Source: Agrocybe praecox (Eukaryota; Basidiomycota; Agaricomycetes; Agaricales; Agrocybaceae). From it: a DNA stretch of 46,700 nucleotides. Made by a program: the position numbers and the translations under genes. Shown in pieces: positions 31,487-41,592 of the stretch (its first letter is position 1; the number at the start of each line of letters is the position of its first letter). Below the pieces are notes generated by a model. It saw nothing but the letters and a program-made list of their open reading frames with translations. It did no database searches and was not told the DNA's origin. Where the stretch lies: contig CAXHKQ010000178.1 in the NCBI GenBank assembly GCA_964017145.1, forward strand, positions 1-46,700, read 5' to 3'.

Positions 31487-32860
31487 AGCTATGGGGAGGG
31501 GGTTAGTACAATCGCGGATATTCTGTCGCAAGCGACGAACCTCTGCATATTTGCCATCAATCCAAGCACGATAAAAGTGGTTAATCCAGAACTTGCATTT
31601 ACGCAAGTTCGCAGCGTGATCCCCCTTGCAGTTGACACAGTGGGCCGTGTGAGGGCACGGCTGGCCAGCAGGGGTGGGTTCGAGTGGTGGGTTCGCTTTC
31701 GCGTTCCCTTTGCAGCACTTGGCGATGTCGCGATGTTCATCTGCCCTGTGCGGGCCCATACAGTGGGTGCAGGATGCAGCGCGTAGCCTGCATCCTTTAT
31801 CGGAGTGGCCCCATCGCCAGCAGTGCTGGCAGAGGGGGACACCGGTGTGGGTGGTGGCTGGTTGGATTTCGCACAACCTTCCGAGGACCATGACAGACTT
31901 GTTGATGATCTGTTTGGCGCGGGCACCAGACTTAGAGTCCCAGATGTCGATGTAAGCCATACCCATGGTGCTGGCCGGAGAATTGTGTACTATGCGCGCT
32001 TCGCGTGCAAAGTATAAGTTTCCGCCAAGCGGAGAGGACTTGAGGGCCCCCTGCACTATGTCGGAAGTGATCCTTGACGTCCTTGCGGTGTCAGTGTAGT
32101 ATGGGACATCCACTATGCGGATGAACGATGTGGCAACCAGTAGGCTGACAGTAATGCCATTGGCCACCTGGTTGAAAGATGCGTTAGCTTGATCTCGAAG
32201 ATATTCGAGATCCCGCTCGTTGGCCACACCATTGGTGTGTAGGGTGTATCCTGCATAGGCCGGAGCCATAGACAAGATTTGAAGTGTGGAGCCCCCATCG
32301 CACAAAGCGCGGCGGGCGCAAACGATGTATAGGTTGAAGTCGCACGTTGGGATTGCGCTTTCAAACTGTATAAGGACCTGTCTTCTCGACGGTCCTCCAG
32401 CGACGAATGAGGGGAGCTGCGATTTGCGCTTTCGCGACTTCATCGGCCCCGCTGCATTCTGATTGGTTGCCTGTGCCACTGCGCTGATAGGCAATTGAGG
32501 TATGACCTTTGCGAGTTGCGCGACAGTCACGGGTTGTTTCAGTCCTTGGCCGAGGCGAGAGGCATATGACCCCTTGCCTGGACCAGCGGTCCGTCAAGAA
32601 GGAAGGGGAGGCACGATTCTTCCAAACCGAGTCTCTGATACCTTAGGTTGTTGCATCGGCTGCGTAATAGCCGGTGTTTTGGGGGCAGGCTTCTTAGGTC
32701 CAGACCCTGAAGGTCCGGGCTTCTGAGGCCGTGTGGGAGGAGGGTCCTCCCTTTGCTTCCCCTTGTCCGTGCGCGGTGGGGGTCGTGGGGTGATGAGGGC
32801 TGCCTCGCCGAGGCTGCCCCCACTGGGTTGCTGGGGTGGGGTCTTTGGGTACTCCACCAT
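31484..32860 (-). pseudogene. LINE C ORF1, zinc-knuckle nucleic-acid-binding protein, one stop
   Basis: ATG at 32858-32860. The Pro/Lys-rich N-terminus ends in the frame at a TGA (32594-32596), and the same frame continues without other lesion to TAA at 31484-31486, about 458 codons in all. The C-terminal half carries CQHCWRWGHSDKGC (CX2CX4HX4C) and further Cys/His clusters (CTHCMGPHRADEH, CVNCKGDHAANLRKC). It is the Gag-like RNA chaperone of the element. A single change at 32594 would explain the stop; whether the source copy had it is unknown. Confidence 0.88.
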
Positions 32861-32893
32861 TCCTGACCAATCCCCAGTCAATGGCTGACTGGA

Positions 32894-35816
32894 GGCTGTA
32901 GCCCTTGGCAACAATGCGAGCTTTGTAGCGCTCAACAGAGCCAGAAGCAGTGCGCTTTACCTTGAAAACCCATCCAGAACCAATTGCCTTTGCACCAGGT
33001 GGTAAATCAACCAACTCCCAAGTGTCATTTCTAGCAAGAGTGAAGAACTCTGCTTTTGCAGCCTCTGACCACTTGTCTGCATCTGCGCTTTTCATGGCCT
33101 CTTTGTAATTTCGAGGGTCTGAAGTAGAAGCAGCACCAGCAAACTGGACATGATCAAGACCATCCACATCGTCCTGAGCAGTCTGAACAACCCACCACTC
33201 TCTTGGTGGCTTGGCTTGCCTGTTAGAGCGTCTGAGCTCAGGCTGATCCTCAGTAGGTTGGGCAGATCGACCAGTTCGCTTTCTGGGAGCAGGTGGAGGT
33301 ACAGGAGGCAATGGAGATGAAGCAGATGGTGGAGGTGTGTGTGGAGGACTGTCAGGAAGTGGAATTGATTCTGGTTCAGTCTTTGGTGTGTTGGGTGCAG
33401 GTACAGGAGTGTCTGCATTAGAGGGCGAGTTTGCGACATTTGGAGCATTTGGAGCGTCAGCAGGTGCAGCAGGAGGTGCTGGAGGTGTTGGAGGTGGTTG
33501 GGGCGCATTTGGAGCGTCTGGAGCGTGATTTGGAGGATTTGAAGCATCATCATCCCCCCCAAAATCTGGCAGGTCAACAAGCTCAGGAGCTGGAGAAGGC
33601 GAACCAGCAGGCCAGAGGTTGATTGAGCCAGACTGCTTGAGTCCAGGAAAGCTCCTTTCGTCGAAAACAGCCCTTTCAGAGATGATTGTCTTCTTGATGG
33701 ATGGGTTGTAGAACAGCCACCCCTTGTAGCCAGAAGGATAACCAACAAAGATGCATTTCTCCATATGAGGCTGGAGTGACTTCCTCTTGTCCTGCTGAAT
33801 GAAGACATATGCAGCACACCCAAAAACGCGCAAATTGCTGACATTGGGCTTCTTCTTGTACCACTCAGTGTAGGGAGTTGTACCAGGCAAAGGGGCAGTG
33901 GGAAGACGATTCCAGACATGGACATAAGCAGCCACAGCCAGTTTCCAAAACGAAGCAGGGAGACAAGATTGAACAAGCATTGCAGTGGCATGATCAGAGA
34001 TGGTTCTGTTAGCTCTCTCTGCAACTCCATTCTGCTGAGGTCGATTCCTGGTGCTGTGACGTCTCACAATGCCACAATCATCAGTGAACTTGAGAAAAGC
34101 AGTGGACATGTATTCACCAGCCTTGTCATCCTGCAGTGCCTTGATTTTCGCATTCAGCTGGTTCTCTGCATAAGCCTTGAATGTTTTGAAAGCATCAAAA
34201 GCATCGCTTTTTCGCTTCAGGAACATGATGGCCTTGAGCTTGGTACAGTCATCAATGAAGGTGATCCAGTAGCGAAATCCTTCAGGAGATTGGACTGGGA
34301 GTGGACCATGAAGATCAGAGTGAATGAGTTCAAGGGGAGCAGTAGAAATGCGAGATGAGCTGGGGAATGGAGAGGAGACCATCTTGCCAGCTAAGCAAGG
34401 TTCACAGATGGGGTCAGGCTTGTCGGTGGAGTTGATGATGAGACCAATAACCAAGTCATCCTTGAGTAGCTTGTGGACATTGTCAATGCTGTGGTGGTAA
34501 AAGCGCTGGTGCCAGAGGCTGACATCCATAGGAAGAGTGGAGGAAGCAGCATTTGCATGCTCAAATGGCTCAGTGACTGCATTGAGGATACCAGTGTTCT
34601 GAGAGGTGACAGTTGCTTGAAAAAGCGTAGCTCCTTTGAATTTGAAGTGCATGGTGTCTGCATCAACCTCCATCCTGATCCCTTTTCGCTTTGTGAGGTA
34701 TAAACAAGCCAATAGATTATTCCGAAGCTGGGGGACATGCAAAACACGAGTTAACTCTACAGAACGAGACTCTAATCCATTTACAACTGGGTGAATCACC
34801 ACAGTGCCAACACCTGCTGAATACACAATAGTGTGATCAGCTAACCTGATTGGAACACAAAGGAGGGAGTAGTTCCTTAGCCATTGACGATGAGGTGTCA
34901 TATGACTAGTGGCCCCTGTGTCTGCAAGCCAATCAAAGTCAGTGTTGTTGGAATCAGAGTTGGTTCTGAGAGCACTTGCATTGCCAGCATATTCAGTGTC
35001 TTGCTCTTGTGCCTTGTTCGCTTTCTTGGCCTTTCTGGTGGTCTTGACATTGTCCTGTGCCTCCCTTTGAGCTCGCAAAAAGCGACTGCAAGAGGCTTGC
35101 AAGTGGTTGTTGATGCCACAAAAAGCGCACTTGATAGGAGCTGAAGCAGGAGCTGTTTGTGACGATGCAGCCAGTGCAGAGACAACGTTTGGAGCCTCAG
35201 AAGCGCGATGGCGACATTGTGATTCCTCTGTAACAAAGGCCTGGTGGATGGTGGACTTGTTTAGCTTGTCCTGCAGCAAAAGCGATGATGCAAAGGTGCT
35301 GAATTCGTCCGGAAGCGCCCTAATCAGTGCCATGGATGCTAGCTCATCATCAAGGGTGGCAAGGTCAAATGTGGCTGGCCTGAGGTCCTTAATGTGCTGA
35401 ATTGCAGTGTCAACTCTGTTCATGAGTGTCTGCAGAGTCTCATCCTCCTTCTTCCTGATTGAGAAGAGGTCATCATAAGCATTAAAGCGAGCACCAGGTC
35501 GCTTTTGGAGGTGTACATCCTTGAGCTTGTTCCACATGGCAACAGGATCATCACAAATGGGAGTGAGATGAATCTTCTGGTTGTCTTCCACCAAAAGGTA
35601 GATGTAGCCAGCTGCTTTGTCTGATTTCGTTGTCCAGGCATCATGAGCTGCTTGCTGAGCATCAGTGGGTGGTGAGGGAAGTGTAGGCTCTCTGGAATCG
35701 CCTGAAACGATCCTCCAAACACCATTAGCACGAAGCCAGGCTTGCATTTCACCAGCCCAAGTTGGATAGTTGGTTGAACCCAGTTTGGTGAATTGAGGCA
35801 TGGATGAAGATGACAT
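32894..35816 (-). CDS. Copia J Gag-PR-IN and start of RT
   Basis: ATG 35814-35816 begins the polyprotein. Gag ends with the zinc knuckle CAFCGINNHLQASC. The protease has WLADTGATSHM. The pre-integrase region carries the H-H-C-C pattern (LWHQRFYHH, CEPCLAGK). Integrase core acids lie in HSDLHGPL, LQDDKAGEY and QNGVAERANRT (D, D, E). A Pro-rich linker follows, then the RT start (FTLARNDTWELVDLPPGAK, RYKARIVAKGY). No stop lies in about 970 codons. LINE C cuts it at 32893, and the RT continues at 26362. Confidence 0.95.
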
Positions 35817-35995
35817 GATTGTGCAAAAACGAGGAAGTGCAGAGACATGCAAATTGGTAGGGAGTAGGCTGAGGGTAGCGTTGACAGTTGTGCAAAGTTA
35901 CAAGAAGAACGCGGAAGCGTTGAGGCAGAGCGATGCGAAGAGTGTAGAGAGTGCAACGAGGTTGAGATAAGAAAAACGAGATTTAGAGCGTGTGG

Positions 35996-36013
35996 AACGC
36001 GGGGCCCATAACC
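35996..36013 (-). other. Half-tRNA primer-binding site of copia J
   Basis: GCGGGGCCCATAACC touches the inner edge of the 5' LTR. The plus strand resembles the anticodon arm of initiator tRNA-Met (GGGCCCATAACC), and the homology extends leftward (GTGGAA). Priming from a cleaved initiator tRNA half is the mechanism known for Drosophila copia. Confidence 0.75.
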
Positions 36014-36430
36014 TGTTAAAGGGAGCGAGTGCGGGACGTTGTGAGCTACCTGGTGACCTAATATGGTGCACCCAAGACAAAGGACTGAGGAGCTATGAAG
36101 AGCTGAAGTCCAGAGTGAGTAACTGAATGTATTGAGACACAAGACATACAACTGACCTGAAGTCCAGAGTGAGTAACTGAGGACTTCAGGCTTTGGTCTA
36201 CAGACTTATATATGTTACTGTATGTAAGGGATGTAACCAGTAAGAGATGTGAAACACGTAAGAAGGTGAAACATGTAAGAAGGTGAAACGTGTAAGATAA
36301 GATGGAACATGTAAGAGAACATGAAACATGTAACAGATGATGAAACAAGTATGAAACGTAAAACATGTTTCAGGATGACAGAAGTGTGATGGAGTCTGGA
36401 AGGTGGGGACTTGGAGGGCAAATTCTAACA
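36014..36430 (-). repeat. 5' LTR of copia J with TATA box
   Basis: 417 bp. On the minus strand TATATAAG lies at 36212-36205 and is a good promoter TATA box; transcription would start a few tens of bases to the left. Upstream of it in the transcription sense lie the reiterated GTGAAACATGTAAGAAG-like units (36250-36370), which are candidate activator sites. Confidence 0.9.
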
Positions 36431-36435
36431 CAACT

Positions 36436-36493
36436 ACTGAGGGCATAACTTCTTGCCACTCAAGAATCTCGCCAGGGATTTACTCGAGCCAAC

Positions 36494-36494
<1 letters not shown>
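36436..36494 (+). mobile_element. LINE copy M, continuation after copia J
   Basis: It continues the ORF2 reading (GHNFLPLKNLARDLLEPT) directly from 14750 once J and one CAACT are removed. The junction codon region contains a TGA (TAC-TGA-GGG). It ends where the T-run of copy L starts. Confidence 0.85.
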
Positions 36495-36532
<38 letters not shown>

Positions 36533-37037
36533 AAGGACCGAAGTCCCACTTGTATTCCGGTGCGCGATTGCAGTCCAGTCCCTATGTTACATACAAAAGC
36601 ATGCTAAGCAAGATTTAATACTACGCTACGTCTGCGAGGGCGGGCAAAAGCCCGCCAAGATGGTAGACCGCCGTTAGGCGGTCGGGATGTTGCTGGTTCG
36701 ATGGCACTTGCGCCGTCGCAAGCGTTTAAGCATTGTGGCCAGGCATCGAGCCCAACCCCCAGTTCACACCCAGCCCAGTCCACAGTCCCCGCCCCACCCA
36801 ATCCACAGTCCCCTCACGTTCCAAGTCGCATCGCCGCTTCCGCTTAGCCCGGGTGCCCCCGAAGGGTCGAGCCGAAGCCCACAAACCAAGGTACCCACTA
36901 AAGGGCCCTGAATGCCCCCGCAGGGTCAGGACGAATCCCACAAGTCCGAGTACTGAGGCGCGCGCCATTGTAATGGCAAAGAGTCCGAAGACTGAGCAGA
37001 ACAAGTTCCGTAGTCCGAGAAGAGCATGTCCCGCAGG
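36495..37037 (-). mobile_element. LINE copy L, 3' UTR only, inside M
   Basis: A run of more than 30 Ts followed by AAATCAAAGGACC marks its 3' end. The copy stops within the UTR near GTCCCGCAGG. About 340-390 bp of M are missing at its right edge and no TSD is seen, so the insertion or a later event deleted part of M. It forms an inverted pair with the 3' UTR of M. Confidence 0.85.
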
Positions 37038-37579
37038 GGTTGGATAAGCAGGTTGGGCTACGGCTCAGCCTGCAGGACATGTTCTTCTTAGACTGCGGGA
37101 CGTGCTCCGCTCGGACTTCGGACTCTTTGCCATTACAATGGCGCGCGCCTCAGTACTCGGACTTGTGGGATTTGTCCTGACCCCGTGGGGGCGTTCGGGG
37201 CCCTTCAGTGGGTACCTTGGTTTGTGGGCTTCGGCTCGACCCTTCGGGGGCACCCGGGCTAAGCGGAAGCGGCGATGCGACTTGGAACGTGAGGGGACTG
37301 CGAATTGGGTGGGGTGTGGACTGTGGGTTGGGCTCGATGCCCGCCACAATGCTTAATCGCTTGCGATGGCGCAAGCGCCATCGAGCCAGCAACATTCTGA
37401 CCGCCTAACGACGGTCTACCATCTTGGCGGGCTTTTGCCTGCCCTCGCAGACATAGTGTAGTATTAAATCTTGCTTAGCATGCTTATGTATGTAATGTAG
37501 GGACTGGACTGCAATTGCGCACCGGAATACAAGTGGGACTTCAGTCCTTTGATTTTAAAAAAAAAAAAACAAAAAAAAA
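37038..37579 (+). mobile_element. LINE copy M, 3' UTR and tail
   Basis: Plus-oriented 3' UTR ending TTTGATTTTAAAA...CAAAAAAAAA. It is followed by the duplication CGCACATGCT (37580-37589) and the resumption of copy A. With 14719-14750 and 36436-36494 it makes up a 5'-truncated antisense insertion. Confidence 0.88.
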
Positions 37580-37840
37580 CGCACATGCTCCTTGAATGTG
37601 AGCTTGCGGTCAAAGTAGAAGCCCAAGTAGCGCCAGACGCGCTTAGGGCGAAGAGGGGTGTCTCCCGTATAGGGAGCGTAGCCGAGGTCGAGAGGTGGCG
37701 GGTCGTAATTGTGCGACCGGTCGAAGCAGGCGTATTCGGACTTGTTGTGTTCAAGAATGAGTCCGATGGCGGTGAAGAGTCAAAGGAGGACTGCATAGGC
37801 AGCCACTAGGGTTACCGTGTTCTCCTGGAGAGTTTTGGCC
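37580..37840 (-). mobile_element. LINE copy A, segment 3 (reverse transcriptase)
   Basis: RT sequence of copy A after the M insertion (palm region, LGYAPYTGDTPLRPK and HNKSEYACFDRSHNYDPP). A TGA in TGACTCTTTGACTC context interrupts the frame near 37780. It ends with GGAGAGTTTTGGCC (37827-37840), the left TSD of copy N. Confidence 0.85.
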
Positions 37841-38297
37841 TTTTTTTTTTTAAAAAAAAAAAATCAAAGGACCAAAGTCCCACTTGTATTCTGGTGCGCG
37901 ATTGCAGTCCGGTCCCTACATTACATACAAAAGCATGCTAAGCAAGATTTGATACTACGCTACGTCTGCAAGGGCAGGCAAAGGCCCGCCAAGATTGCAG
38001 ACCGCCGTTAGGCGGTCGGAATGTTGCTGGTTCCACGGTGCTTGCGCCGTCGCAAGCGATTAAGCAATGTGGCCGGGCATCAAGCCCAACCCACAGTCCA
38101 TGCCCAACCCAGCCCACAGTCCCCGCCCCATCCAATCTGCAGTCCCCTCACGTTCCAAGTCGCATCGCCGCTTCCGCTTAGCCCGGGTGCCCCCACAGGG
38201 TCGAGCCGAAGCCCACAAACCCAGGTACCCACTGAAGGGCCCCGAACGCCCCCGCAGGGTCAGGACGAATCCCACAAGTCCGAGTACTGAGGCGCGC

Positions 38298-39986
38298 TGT
38301 CATGCGTCATATTTGATTGAACATGAACGAACCTGAAATTGCATAAGAGATCATTCGTTTATTTTTAAATTTCAATATTTCCTTTTTTGTATTCTCCATT
38401 TTAATTTCCCATCACGGCTCTATCGCAACATTAAGGCACCAATTCTTCCGAAATCTATTCAGTCTAGGCTAAAGTCATGAAACCGTCGCCACAATCCAAG
38501 ACAAATCACTCCTTCCTCTCAACGTTCATCGTCTTACGCGTTCAAATCTACCAAATGTCTTCCACTTCCCTTGTTTCCTTTGTTCAACAATCCAAGGATG
38601 TCGTCAATTCTTCCGGACCTCGAAAAATCAATAAAGCGTCAATATATCCATTTATTCAAATTGCCGGAGTTTTTGATGCGAGCGAAAATTGCGAAAATTG
38701 GTTAGCGACACATTACACGGAGGATCATATTTTTCAAGAAGGAGATACCATCAGTTTCACATACAGAATTCAGCCGGACGACACGCCCAAAATCATTCGC
38801 CTCGAGGAAATCGTGCATTACGAACGAGGAATCATAGTTTTCGCAGTATCGACAACCAGAAGTTCCGCACCAGCATTATTCACAAGGCCACGCATTGCTA
38901 TTCCACGATCACAAGTGTCCCTCAGCATCACACAGAAGATAAGATATGCCTACACTTACATCATACAACGGCACAGCATATTCACCACTTATCTAAATCT
39001 GTCGCATCCCATCTACTCTATTAAAAGACTTCGATGACATCATGCAAAGCCCAGGCCATCAAGCGGCTGTGCAACCATCATTCCAAACACATGATTCGAT
39101 GTCACATGCCTATCACGAGTCACTATGAGTCACGGGAACTGATACATCAACAACGCGGCTACGCTAAGGTTACATCCACCAAATATAGCAATCCATCAGC
39201 TGGAAATAGCTCGATTCCTTCCATCCGTCGATTTCACTAATCGTCAAGTCAACTATGATCGATTTATCATTCAAGAAGATGTGCTTGGTCATTCTTTGCT
39301 GCGCATTAGTCAACTTTTTTATTTATTACTCATTCTTATTCATTTCTTAGTCATTTCATCAAGCGATGGACAGTTTTCTCCTTCTTTTCCATCGTTTCAG
39401 CCCATTCCTTTGTCATTCCTGACTCACTCGCTCAGTCAGCCTATTCATTTAACCCCTTATTCTTTGTCATTCGTTTCAACCTTACTTACCATCGATTACT
39501 CATGCCTTGCAGGATCTATAGTATAAAAGCTAGTTAGATCCTGTAAAGTAGACAAGAAGTACACCCCTATCATAGGACAATTGTACCGATTCAACCAGCT
39601 ATTTTTCAGTTCAGTATTCGTTCAGTCAATCTTCAGTCTCAGCAGTCAATTCTATAGCTTGGAAAACGTTCCAAGCTTCGATTATTCTCTTCTTTTTCGA
39701 CGTTTGCTCTGATTTCAAAATGGAACACGTTCACTTTGATTTCTACTCTCTTATTCGATCTCAAACTTTTGTCTAGGACAAAAGCTCATCACAAACCTTT
39801 AAACCTATTCGATCTTTACACTAACAAACCTTTCTTAGGAACAAAGTAACTTTATTCCCACCCCCGAACTCACAGGGAGAGAGTCGTCTTATCTAGGTCT
39901 AGCCCACTCTTTCTCTGGATTTTGTTGTTGGTTGTGTTTTGTGTGTTTGGCAAAGCATAAATCACCGACAGAAAAATCGTCTTTCA
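38298..39986 (+). mobile_element. Solo-LTR-like element I (1.69 kb) in the 3' UTR of LINE N
   Basis: It splits the LINE UTR motif GGCGCGC/GCCATTGTAATGG exactly. It starts TGTCATGCG and ends GTCTTTCA, the TG...CA form of an LTR. The flanks are GCGC on the left and GCAT on the right, an imperfect 4-bp duplication. A TATA box (TATAGTATAAAAGC at about 39519) near the right end is where an LTR promoter would be. No retrotransposon proteins are encoded. Best reading: a solo LTR of an absent family. It could be another non-autonomous element. Orientation is taken from the TATA box. Confidence 0.65.
38477..39037 (+). CDS. 186-codon ORF inside element I, unknown
   Basis: An ATG-started frame in the same direction as the TATA box but upstream of it. 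A central folded-looking segment contains IYPFIQIAGVFDASENCENW and FQEGDTISFTYRIQPDD, rich in beta-prone residues. No family was recognised. It is unusual for an LTR to keep an ORF this long. It may be a captured host exon, a regulatory protein gene or chance. Confidence 0.35.
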   Translation: MKPSPQSKTNHSFLSTFIVLRVQIYQMSSTSLVSFVQQSKDVVNSSGPRKINKASIYPFIQIAGVFDASENCENWLATHYTEDHIFQEGDTISFTYRIQPDDTPKIIRLEEIVHYERGIIVFAVSTTRSSAPALFTRPRIAIPRSQVSLSITQKIRYAYTYIIQRHSIFTTYLNLSHPIYSIKRLR

Positions 39987-40085
39987 GCATGCCATTGTAA
40001 TGGCAAAGAGTCCGGAGACCAAGCAGAACATGTTCCGCAGTCTGAGGAGAGCATGTCCTGCAGGCTGAACCGTGGCCCAGCCTGC

Positions 40086-41043
40086 TTATCCGACCCCTGC
40101 GGGTCGCCTGAACGCAAATGCTGAATCGTTGTCATCCAGGAATTTGATCAGATGCACCAGAAGTTCCGGTGACCGACCGTCGTGTTCGCGTGTATGTTTC
40201 GTACACACTTGCAATATGTGTGTGCGTGTTTGCAGGTGGTGGCCGCATTTGCATGCATGAGGTTCTTGGATGTTAAAGCGCTCATAATAAGCACCAATGG
40301 GAGTGTGATTGAGGATGCACCTATTCATCCTCGCGACGAGCGTTACTAGCTCACCTTTCACTTCGTGGAGCCAAGTACCTTCATTAAGGTACGTCGGCTC
40401 GAGTAAATCCCCAGCGAGATTCTTGAGACGCATGAAATTATGCCCTCGATAGTTGGGGTCTCGGAAGAGGGTCTTCCAGTCCTCCTGTACTGTTTTAGTG
40501 ACGACCTTTCATACACTATCCAAGGAAGTAGCTGGGTGGTCCCCGACAGGTTCGACTTGAGCCCGACTGATGTCATTGGCTTCTTGGTGTATCCTCCATT
40601 TCAGTTTCGATGGAACCTGAATGAAGTCTACTTTGCATGTATCTTCCACTTCAGTTTCGAGGGAACCTGAATGAAGTCTACGTGGCACGCGGCATCTTCT
40701 TCTAGCCACGGTTGTAAGGCTCGACATACGGCCAAAGAATGTCCTTGGCCACTGTGGAGGGTAGGATCCAGCGCTCGCTTGGCTGATGCCATTGAGTCGG
40801 TGAATATGACTATTCGTTCGCAATCATCCTGCTGGGTTGCAAGGACAATTGCTGAGCGAATTGCAAAGAGTTCTGCATCTGGGGCAGTCACTCTTCCGGC
40901 TGGATGTGATACGGTATAAATCCGCTCGCGTCCCCGGTATAGTAGGGCAGTCGAGACCACCTGTCACTGTACATCGTTCGGCACCGAAGCGTCGACTGCA
41001 CAATACACCGTTGTTTCTTCTTTCTGTGCCTCTTTGAGGAACA
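40086..41043 (-). pseudogene. LINE N ORF2 fragment (RNase H to C-terminus)
   Basis: It contains RNase H motifs (DAELFAIRSA, IFTDSMASA) and the HACKCGHHLQTRTHILQVC end, with a normal stop at 40086. The 50-bp duplication at 40591-40690 shifts the frame (50 is not a multiple of 3), and a TGA lies near 40510. Non-functional. Confidence 0.85.
40591..40690 (-). repeat. 50-bp tandem duplication at a subfamily switch in LINE N
   Basis: Units 40591-40640 and 40641-40690 both read ATC.TCCA.TTCAGTTTCGA..GAACCTGAATGAAGTCTAC. The left unit carries copy-C variants (ATCCTCCATT, TTTGCATG) and the right unit copy-G variants (ATCTTCCACT, GTGGCACG). Confidence 0.9.
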
Positions 41044-41065
41044 GGAGAGTTTTGGCCTGGGCAAT
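41044..41065 (-). mobile_element. LINE copy A, 5'-most segment
   Basis: Right TSD of copy N plus eight further bases of RT sequence (TGGGCAAT), then an abrupt change to gypsy integrase. This is the 5' truncation point of copy A. Confidence 0.75.
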
Positions 41066-41592
41066 CGCGTTTCAACGTGTTGTCCCAAACATGCTGCGCA
41101 TACACATCCACATACAACCCGATTTTCTTTGCCCCACCGATATCGACAGGCATGGACAGGGTGTCAGTGACCATAAGCTCGAATGGATGCCACCGCGTGA
41201 TGGGCTCGAGGAGGGAGTTGATGTGGGCTGGGCTAAACCCTTTGCACTTCCCGCATTGCGTGATGGCCCTGGCAATAATCTGGTCAAGCCCTGGGCAGTG
41301 TATCTTGTCCAGCATGATGGCTTTGATGTTGTCACGGTGAAAGTGTCCGCCATTACGATGGATATCCCATGCAAGTGCCTCTGCCTCTACCCTGGTCAGA
41401 CATTCTGTACGAGGCCAGGAACGTATCGAGTCCTCGTCGCCCAGCTTCCCGCCCTCAAGGAAGTAGCCATGTGCCCTGTGTCTGGCCCTCTTCCGATCTT
41501 TCAAACCCACATCACCGTCTCGGTTCAGTAATGCACGCACTATGCCCAAGAACATCTCGTCCTTTGCAAATCTAGTCAGTAGCTCATCCCCC
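41066..41592 (-). pseudogene. Gypsy Q pol fragment: integrase zinc domain and start of core
   Basis: On the minus strand it encodes the F-like stretch FLGIVRALLNRDGD, an EALAWDIHRNGGHFHRDN...CGKCKGF zinc-binding part (H-H-C-C) and the first catalytic Asp (LMVTDTLSMP), up to QHVWDNTLK. It is clearly diverged from F and lacks a few codons after EGGKL. It lies in the same orientation as the Q LTR at 10419, so it belongs to the same element, split by LINE A and missing its integrase C-terminal part. LINE G begins immediately to the right. Confidence 0.8.

Larger units (their letters stand above)
26363..32893 (-). mobile_element. Full-length Tad/I-like LINE, copy C
   Basis: It runs from the T/A tail at 26363-26389 to a 5' end at 32893 and is flanked by the 16-bp duplication GGCTGTAGCCCTTGGC (26347-26362 and 32894-32909) inside the RT of copia J. 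Without the 717-bp insertion D and its duplicated 16 bp it is about 5.8 kb: a short 5' leader, ORF1, ORF2 and a 3' UTR of about 540 bp. The EN-RT-RNase H arrangement with a zinc-knuckle ORF1 places it in the I/Tad group of fungal LINEs. It is the reference copy for the family in this window. It carries a nonsense change in ORF1 and a frame change in ORF2. Confidence 0.95.
14751..36430 (-). mobile_element. Ty1/copia retrotransposon J with three nested insertions
   Basis: Two 417-bp LTRs (14751-15167 and 36014-36430) begin TGTTAAAGGGAG and end ATTCTAACA. They are flanked by the 5-bp duplication CAACT (14746-14750 and 36431-36435). The element is transcribed on the minus strand. Subtracting foldback E, gypsy F and LINE C leaves about 5.4 kb, the usual copia size, with pol domains in copia order (PR-IN-RT-RH). 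Each interruption restores the reading frame when removed with one TSD copy, so J was intact when hit. The LTRs differ at about two positions. It lies inside LINE M. Confidence 0.95.
37841..41043 (-). mobile_element. LINE copy N, 5'-truncated, carrying element I
   Basis: T/A tail at 37841-37863, 3' UTR to 38297, an insertion (I) at 38298-39986, then the rest of the UTR and an ORF2 fragment (40086-41043). It is flanked by GGAGAGTTTTGGCC at 37827-37840 and 41044-41057, in the RT of copy A. Upstream of 40641 the sequence matches copy G (GTGGCACGCGGCATC, TTCTTCTTTCTGTGCCTC), while below it matches copy C. A 50-bp step-back duplication marks the change. Confidence 0.92.

Noticed and set aside
26363..32893. 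Strict site-specific targeting of the LINE
   Set aside because: The nine insertion sites that can be read share no consensus next to the tail; the self-nesting more likely reflects a tolerated, repeat-rich region.
41044..41592. LINE-gypsy chimeric retrogene made by template switching
   Set aside because: The Q LTR, polypurine tract and 3' leader on the left flank of LINE A (10419-10620) show that gypsy sequence is the host on both sides, so a chimeric RNA is not needed.
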